A stretch of DNA of 64,000 nucleotides from Sphingomonas qomolangmaensis. GTDB lineage: Bacteria > Pseudomonadota > Alphaproteobacteria > Sphingomonadales > Sphingomonadaceae. Within the stretch, counting starts at the first letter, position 1. Each line of letters opens with the position of its first letter. The notes beneath the pieces are model-generated. The model worked only from the letters and a program-made list of their open reading frames with translations. It searched no databases and was not told the DNA's origin. The position numbers and the translations under genes were made by a program. Shown in pieces: positions 58,849 through 64,000 of the stretch. Location of the stretch: the NCBI RefSeq assembly GCF_024496245.1, contig NZ_CP101740.1:1549501-1613500 (forward strand). Reading direction: 5' to 3'.

Positions 58849-59146
58849 TGTCGCGCGATTTGGCGCCTTGGTGCCGCGCTTGGTCCAAACGCCAACGGCA
58901 TCAGCCGCCAAGAGATCCGAGCTATCGAGTACTGCAACGCCGGACACGGCTCGACGCAGGCGCGAACTGCCCTTTAAGCCGGAATGTGTCGAAGACGGTC
59001 GGCCTTTGCGGACAAGGCATCCTGGCCCTTACCCGCGCCTGATTACCAGCGCCTGCATTTGTTCTGACAGAGCCCGCTGGAGTACTTTCTTAATCCGACG
59101 AGCGTATTCGATATCGACGGCGATCGGCAACCGTTCCGGAGTGATA

Positions 59147-59680
59147 ATGACGCCCGCCCGTCTTCCCGTAGCGCTGCTGTTCGCTTCGACCGTGGCGTGC
59201 GCGGTGCCGACGACCGCGTTTGCACAAATGACCGACAGCTCGGTTCTTGTCGCCGGACGGGTGGCCACTTTCCTGCAGCCGACGCTGTCCGGCGAGGTGA
59301 TCGCCGCGATTATCTATTTGCCCGGCGCAGCCGCGTCCGAAAGTCAGGCGCGCGCGATCGAGCGGGCGCTCCGCGGCGGTCTTGTCGTCGGCGCGCTCAC
59401 GTTGCGGCCGCGGCGGGTACCCAGCACCTCACTTGCGGGGCTCGCCGGAGCGAGGGTTGCCTTCGTCACCACCGGGGTCAACTATCAGGCCGTTGCGCGG
59501 GCGACGGCATCGCGATCCATCCTGACCATCAGCTCCGATGCGGGGTGCACCCAAGCCGGGCATTGCGTGGTGACGATCATTTCGAAACCGAAGGTGCGGA
59601 TCGTCGTCAGCAAGGCGGCCAGTCGGGCGGCGCAGTTGCGATTCAATTCGGGCTTTCTCATGCTCGTTAAGGAAATATGA
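59147..59680 (+). CDS. YfiR-like periplasmic protein
   Basis: A 177-residue YfiR/DUF4154-type protein. ATG 59147 has GGAG six bases upstream and gives the signal peptide MTPARLPVALLFASTVACAVPTTAFA. Body marks are ALTLRPRRVPSTSLAGLAGARVAFVTTGVNY, the cysteine pair DAGCTQAGHCVVTII and the ending SRAAQLRFNSGFLMLVKEI, where the last strand is characteristic. YfiR proteins act in periplasmic signalling to membrane enzymes. Its stop overlaps the TonB receptor start (ATGA), and a hybrid histidine kinase follows, giving a receptor-sensor module. Confidence 0.85.
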   Translation: MTPARLPVALLFASTVACAVPTTAFAQMTDSSVLVAGRVATFLQPTLSGEVIAAIIYLPGAAASESQARAIERALRGGLVVGALTLRPRRVPSTSLAGLAGARVAFVTTGVNYQAVARATASRSILTISSDAGCTQAGHCVVTIISKPKVRIVVSKAASRAAQLRFNSGFLMLVKEI

Positions 59681-61788
59681 TGTCGGGTTCGGGCGTCTTT
59701 CGGCGCAAACCCATTGCCCGCCCCGCAGTGCGGGCGGCGGCGTCCGCAGCGCTCCTGTGCTGGTCGCCCACGGTGTATGCGCAGAGCATCAACTATGGCG
59801 AGCTCGAGGAGCTATTCGGCGAGCCGGTCACGACCAGCGTCACGGGCAAGCCGCAGCGCGTCTCGGATGCGCCCGCGGCAATCACCATCATCACGCGCGA
59901 CGATATCCGCCGGTCGCCGGCGCACGACATCCCGGGCGTGCTCAAGGCCTATGCCGGCATCGATGTCGCACGCTGGACCGCAGGCCAGGCCGACGTCGTG
60001 ATCCGCGGCGGGGTCCGCCCCTTCGATTCGCGTCTGCTGGTGATGGTCAACGGGCGGCAGGTCTATCTCGACCATTATGGCATGACCAACTGGGCCGGGA
60101 TCGGCGTCCAGCTCTCCGAAATCCAGCAGATCGAAGTCGTTCCGGGACCGAACAGCGCGCTGTTCGGGATCAACGCCGTATCGGGCGTGATCAACATCAT
60201 CACCGTCAATCCGCTGCACAGGCAGCAGTTGGCGACGGCAGTCGAAGTCGGCACGCGCGGCTATCTGCGCCTGTCGCAAAGCGCCGCGCTCAAACTGGCC
60301 GACTGGGTCGGACTGCGCGTTTCGGGCGGCTACGAACGGTCGAACGAGCTGGCGGGGCTGGCATCCTCGCAGCTGGCATTCCCGGGGGGCGTGGTGTTCG
60401 ATCCCGATCACCAGGAGGTTTCCGGCGAAGTCTATCTCAATCCCAGCGACCAGAGCCAGGCCAGTCTCAGCGCGACCCATACCGAAAGCCACCATATCGA
60501 GATCGCGGAAATGCCCAGCGCGATCGATACGCGCTATCGATTCACCGCGCTCTCGGCGCGCGCCTCGCACGATACCGGCTGGGGCCTCTTGTCGCTTCGC
60601 ATGTTCCGCAACGATTCGGAAATCGAGGTCGCCACGCCATTCGCAAATCTCAACTTCGACAACCGCGTATTCTCGGGCTCATTCGAGGCGCTGGTACGCG
60701 CCGGAAGCGTCGACACCCTGCGCGCCGGACTCGAATATCGGCGCAACGTGCTGCGGCAGACGACGTTCGGCAATTCGGCAACGCGCTATGACCTCTACGC
60801 CGGCAGTGGCATGTGGGAGCACCAGTTCGGCGACGCGGCCACCTTCACCGCTGCGATCCGGGTCGATTCGATGCGGCTTTCGCACGAGACATCGGATCCG
60901 CCCGGGGGTGCCGGCCCGCCGGGGGGCGGTCCACCGGGGGGCGGTCCGCCGGGAGTCGGTCCGCCTGGGGTCGGTCCACCAGGAGGCCCTGCTCCACCGG
61001 GAGGCGCTGGCCCGCCGCCAGGTTTGGGACCACCCGGGGGTGCTGACTACGACGCGTCGATCACCGAATGGGGCGCAAACGCGGCTTTGTTGTTGAAGCT
61101 GGGCCCGGCGGACACGCTGCGGATCGCGGCGAGCCGTGGAGTCCAGGCGCCTTCCTTATTCTCCTTCGGCGTCGCGTTCCCCGGCCAGACGGGGGGCGGG
61201 ATCAGGCCTGCCATCATCCAGAGCGCCGAAGCCGGGCTGACGCACGAGATCGAACCGATCGAAGGAAAGGCGGAGCTGACCGCCTTTTTCAACCGCACTA
61301 CCGACGTGATCAGCAGCACCAGCAACGTCGGCATCTTCAACGCCTTCGGCGTGACCGCCTCGCTTGCTGGTCGTGCCGCACCGTCCTGGACGTGGATGCT
61401 CAATTACAGCTGGACCCGCACCGACGAGAATATTCCCGCCAATAGCGGCGGCGTGTTCGTCCATGCGCTCGCGCTGGAACGGACGACGCCCGCGCACAAG
61501 CTCAAGGCCCAGCTGAGCTACGAGGCCGGACCGTGGCTCGCGACCGGCGCCGCGCGCTACACGTCGGCCACCCGCCAGCTGGTTTCCGCCGGCGGGGTCC
61601 TGAATGGGGCGCTGTCGCTGGTGCCCATCGACCCTACGCTGGCGCTCGACGCCAAGCTCGCCTTCCGGATCAACCGCCACCTGACGGCGACCGTGGCGGG
61701 CGAGAATTTGACCGGGGCCGGCGGTGTCGATCTTTCTCCCGCGGCGGCCGAACGGCGGCTGCGCGCCGGCCTGCAGTTGCAGTTCTGA
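59677..61788 (+). CDS. TonB-dependent receptor with Pro/Gly repeat insert
   Basis: A 703-residue receptor of the smaller vitamin/siderophore-like size. The leader runs through AALLCWSPTVYAQ, then LEELFGEPVTTSVTGKPQRVSDAPAAITIITRDDIRRSP and the plug VVIRGGVRPFDSRLLVMVNGRQVYLD, ending VVPGPNSALFGINAVSGVINIITV. The barrel ends RRLRAGLQLQF. Around residues 408-455 a Pro/Gly insert lies in what should be a surface loop. It overlaps YfiR (ATGA), and the kinase starts 2 bases after its stop. Such linkage suggests signalling as well as, or instead of, transport. The ligand is unknown. Confidence 0.9.
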   Translation: MMSGSGVFRRKPIARPAVRAAASAALLCWSPTVYAQSINYGELEELFGEPVTTSVTGKPQRVSDAPAAITIITRDDIRRSPAHDIPGVLKAYAGIDVARWTAGQADVVIRGGVRPFDSRLLVMVNGRQVYLDHYGMTNWAGIGVQLSEIQQIEVVPGPNSALFGINAVSGVINIITVNPLHRQQLATAVEVGTRGYLRLSQSAALKLADWVGLRVSGGYERSNELAGLASSQLAFPGGVVFDPDHQEVSGEVYLNPSDQSQASLSATHTESHHIEIAEMPSAIDTRYRFTALSARASHDTGWGLLSLRMFRNDSEIEVATPFANLNFDNRVFSGSFEALVRAGSVDTLRAGLEYRRNVLRQTTFGNSATRYDLYAGSGMWEHQFGDAATFTAAIRVDSMRLSHETSDPPGGAGPPGGGPPGGGPPGVGPPGVGPPGGPAPPGGAGPPPGLGPPGGADYDASITEWGANAALLLKLGPADTLRIAASRGVQAPSLFSFGVAFPGQTGGGIRPAIIQSAEAGLTHEIEPIEGKAELTAFFNRTTDVISSTSNVGIFNAFGVTASLAGRAAPSWTWMLNYSWTRTDENIPANSGGVFVHALALERTTPAHKLKAQLSYEAGPWLATGAARYTSATRQLVSAGGVLNGALSLVPIDPTLALDAKLAFRINRHLTATVAGENLTGAGGVDLSPAAAERRLRAGLQLQF
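60898..61042 (+). repeat. Pro/Gly coding tandem repeat (15-bp period)
   Basis: About nine units of a PPGGx or GPPGG type (PPGGG, PPGVG, PPGGA), roughly 48 residues, inside the TonB receptor gene. Codon-level similarity between units is high, which suggests expansion by slippage or recombination. A collagen-like or polyproline stretch exposed at the surface is inferred. Confidence 0.85.
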
Positions 61789-61790
61789 CC

Positions 61791-64000
61791 ATGGCGCGCG
61801 CGCTTCCCTTGCGGACGTGGATCGACCGTTTCATGCGCCTCTCCGACTGGCCGCTGATCGCCAAGTTCGGCCTTGCTCCGGTGCTGGCGCTGGTGCTCGT
61901 GCTGGCAATGGGGGTGATCGAAGTGGCGGCGCTGAACAGCGTGCGCGACGACACCCAGCGCATCGTCGCGGTCGACATGCGCAATTCGGCGCAGCTGGCG
62001 GACATCGCGGCGCGTTTCGAACGCGCGGACGCCAACCTCTACCGGCTGCTCAACATGGAGGCCACCAACCCCGGCGAGAATTCCATCGAAGCCCGAGCCG
62101 ACGAGATCAGAGCCGCGGTCGCGGGCGTCCGGCGCGATCTCGAGGCCTTCCGCAAGACCGAGGCGGGCGTGGAACATCGCGCCCGCATCGCCACCGCGCT
62201 GCGCGAGGTCGATGAATATGCCCAGGCGGTGGATGTCGTCACGTCGATGCTCGGCGTCGACTTCGCCAGCGCCGCCGCGATGCTCGAGCCGTTTCGCGAA
62301 CATGCCGACAAGGTCACGTCCAACATCAACCTCGTCGCGAGCAGCGTAATCGCGGCTTCGAACCGGCGCGCCGAGGCGGTCGGCGCCCATGTCGCCACGA
62401 CGACGATGATCTTCTCGGTACTGGCGCTGCTAGTGGTGCCCGCGATCGCTCTCGTTACCTGGATCGTCGGCCGCGCAACGGTGCGCTCGATCCGCCAGAT
62501 CGCCAACGCAACGACCCGCCTCGCCGCCGCCGATTACGATCTCGATATCGCTGCGCTGGGGCGCAAAGACGAGCTGGGCGCGGTCGTGGTCGCGCTCGAA
62601 ACCTTCCGCCGGCAGGCAATCGAAACCAAACGCCTCGCGGAAATCGAGGAAAACAGCCGCTGGCTGCAGCTGGCCAAGACCGCGGCGGAAAGCGCCAGCG
62701 CGGCGAAGAGCGCTTTTCTCGCCAATATGAGCCACGAGCTGCGCACCCCGCTCAACGCCGTACTGGGCTATGCCCAGCTCCTTCGCCGCGATTCCAGCCT
62801 GAACGAGCGGCAGGGCAGCGCCGTCCGTACCATCCATCAGAGCGGCATGCATTTGCTGACGCTGATCACCGATATCCTCGACCTGTCGAAAATCGAGGCG
62901 GGCAAGTTCGATCTCGACCCCGTCGCGTTCAATCTCCCGACCGCCTTGCGCGACGTCGGCGACATCATCCGGGTGCGCAGCGAGGAGAAAGCGCTCGCGT
63001 TCGTCTCGGAAATCCCCTCGGCCTTGCCGGCTTATGTCCTCGCCGACCAGAAACGGCTGCGCCAGGTGCTGCTCAATCTGATCGGCAATGCGGTCAAGTT
63101 CACCGACAGCGGCCAGGTCGGCCTGCACGTCATCGTCGAGGAGCAGACCGAAACCGAGGCCCGGATCCGGTTCGAGGTCCGCGACAGCGGCGTGGGCATT
63201 GCCCCCCAGCAGCTGGATGCGATCTTCCACCCATTCGAGCAGGTGGGCGAAATCGAACGCCGCGGCGGCGGAACCGGGCTGGGCCTGAGCATCAGCCGCA
63301 AGCTCGTCGAACTGATGGGCGGCACGATCCAGGTGCAAAGCGCGCTCGGCGTCGGCAGTTGCTTCTCGTTCGCCCTGACGATGCCGCTCGCCCGCGGCCA
63401 GGCCGCCGAAACCGCGCCGCGGATCGCGGTGAAGGGCTTTCGCGGCCCGCCGCGCAGCGTGCTCGTCGTCGACGATATTCCCGAAAACCGCGCGATGCTG
63501 AGCGACGGCTTGCGCGGACTGGGGTTCGAGGTTCGCGAAGCGGCCAACGGACAGGAGGCACTCGATCGGGTCTCCGCCGCGGTTCCCGACCTGGTCCTGA
63601 TGGATGTGCGCATGCCGGTGATGGACGGCCTGGAAGCGACCAGGCGCCTCCGCGTCATCGCCGGGCTCGCCGCCTTGCCGGTCATCGCGGTATCGGCCGG
63701 CGTGTCTGTGGAAGAACGGACGCGCAGCCTCGACGCCGGGGCGAATGCCTTTCTGACCAAACCGGTCGATTTCGACGAGCTCGTCTCGACGATCACGTTG
63801 CATCTGCCGATCGACTGGGTGATCGAGGAAAGGGACCAGCCCGGCGATGCCGATGCCGAAGGCGGCGACGGCATGACCCTGGAGGCGATACCGCCCCAGG
63901 CGGAGATGGAAGCCCTGCACCGCCTGGCGCTGGCCGGCGACATGCGCGGGCTTCGCGCGCAGGCCGAACGACTGGGCGACGATTACCGCGCCTTTGCCGA
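61791..64000 (+). CDS. Hybrid sensor histidine kinase (3' end beyond window)
   Basis: At least 736 residues; the gene has no stop before 64000. ATG 61791 is 2 bases after the receptor stop. Membrane helices lie at about 23-46 and 202-226, bracketing a periplasmic sensor of mostly helices. A HAMP-like segment (about 227-280) follows. The dimerisation domain has His315 (MSHELRTPLNAVLGYAQLL). The ATPase has NAVKF (about 432), GVGIAP and GGGTGLGLSIS. A receiver domain has VLVVDDIPEN and the phospho-acceptor Asp605 (LVLMDVRMPVMDG), with Lys in FLTKPVD. A helical tail begins at about 700. Input may come from the YfiR/TonB pair; output is unknown. Confidence 0.94.
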   Translation, partial: MARALPLRTWIDRFMRLSDWPLIAKFGLAPVLALVLVLAMGVIEVAALNSVRDDTQRIVAVDMRNSAQLADIAARFERADANLYRLLNMEATNPGENSIEARADEIRAAVAGVRRDLEAFRKTEAGVEHRARIATALREVDEYAQAVDVVTSMLGVDFASAAAMLEPFREHADKVTSNINLVASSVIAASNRRAEAVGAHVATTTMIFSVLALLVVPAIALVTWIVGRATVRSIRQIANATTRLAAADYDLDIAALGRKDELGAVVVALETFRRQAIETKRLAEIEENSRWLQLAKTAAESASAAKSAFLANMSHELRTPLNAVLGYAQLLRRDSSLNERQGSAVRTIHQSGMHLLTLITDILDLSKIEAGKFDLDPVAFNLPTALRDVGDIIRVRSEEKALAFVSEIPSALPAYVLADQKRLRQVLLNLIGNAVKFTDSGQVGLHVIVEEQTETEARIRFEVRDSGVGIAPQQLDAIFHPFEQVGEIERRGGGTGLGLSISRKLVELMGGTIQVQSALGVGSCFSFALTMPLARGQAAETAPRIAVKGFRGPPRSVLVVDDIPENRAMLSDGLRGLGFEVREAANGQEALDRVSAAVPDLVLMDVRMPVMDGLEATRRLRVIAGLAALPVIAVSAGVSVEERTRSLDAGANAFLTKPVDFDELVSTITLHLPIDWVIEERDQPGDADAEGGDGMTLEAIPPQAEMEALHRLALAGDMRGLRAQAERLGDDYRAFA

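Noticed and set aside
62430..63943. Minus-strand open frames of about 300-500 codons opposite the histidine kinase
   Set aside because: The plus strand carries continuous kinase and receiver motifs, so these are antisense shadows.

Overview
The window looks like chromosomal DNA from a high-GC alphaproteobacterium of the sphingomonad type (Sphingomonas or a close relative). The evidence is four large TonB-dependent receptors whose plugs open with the IVTG motif, sugar-degrading enzymes clustered around them, Tat-type leaders on many enzymes, and protein families common in Sphingomonadaceae (DUF6152, DUF6644, DUF4139, DUF1080). I saw no rRNA, tRNA, CRISPR array, insertion sequence or phage genes. 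The genus is inferred from gene content only.

Layout. 1-5.1 kb: housekeeping and small genes (L,D-transpeptidase-like lipoprotein, a 121-bp palindromic repeat, glutamine-dependent NAD synthetase, small unknowns, a VOC protein). 5.2-13.7 kb: an arabinan/arabinose-polymer utilisation locus (TonB receptor, three GH43 enzymes, a GH5-like glycosidase, aldose 1-epimerase). 13.7-16.4 kb: two small membrane/periplasmic genes and an M28 peptidase. 16.8-18.7 kb: an arginyl-tRNA-synthetase paralogue translationally coupled to a small zinc-ribbon protein. 18.8-25.6 kb: a hexuronate locus (ExuT-type transporter, UxuA, TonB receptor, GntR/FCD regulator). 25.9-31.9 kb: a keto-sugar type locus (two-domain DUF1080 protein, three Gfo/Idh/MocA oxidoreductases, an ApbE-like protein). 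32.0-38.6 kb: a lipoprotein, a TonB receptor, a YdcF-like protein and a GH92 alpha-mannosidase. 38.7-40.9 kb: a minus-strand operon of two Ig-like proteins, a small membrane protein and an S41 peptidase. 41.1-48.4 kb: a RiPP (modified peptide) locus. 48.4-52.8 kb: a broken ArsR gene, its SRPBCC partner, and an HscC/DjlC-type chaperone pair. 53.3-58.8 kb: tandem DUF4139 genes, a secreted VOC protein, a GH16 glucanase and a coiled-coil protein. 59.1-64.0 kb: a YfiR / TonB receptor / hybrid histidine kinase operon, cut by the window end.

The best candidate for an undescribed system is the RiPP locus. Its 304-residue precursor has a long folded-looking leader ending in a double glycine, then a core in which cysteine recurs every fifth residue over 19 pentads. 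A radical SAM/SPASM maturase, a tandem-GNAT protein, an HlyD adaptor, a C39 peptidase-ABC exporter and a nucleotidyltransferase-like protein follow, nearly all overlapping or a few bases apart. The ArgRS paralogue plus zinc-ribbon protein is the second candidate.

Many genes overlap by 1-4 bases (ATGA, GTGA or TGATG junctions), which makes operon assignments in the accessory loci fairly secure. Start sites were moved from the longest open frame wherever a Shine-Dalgarno sequence, signal peptide or family alignment pointed to an internal start. All functions come from motif recognition by eye; no database search was run.
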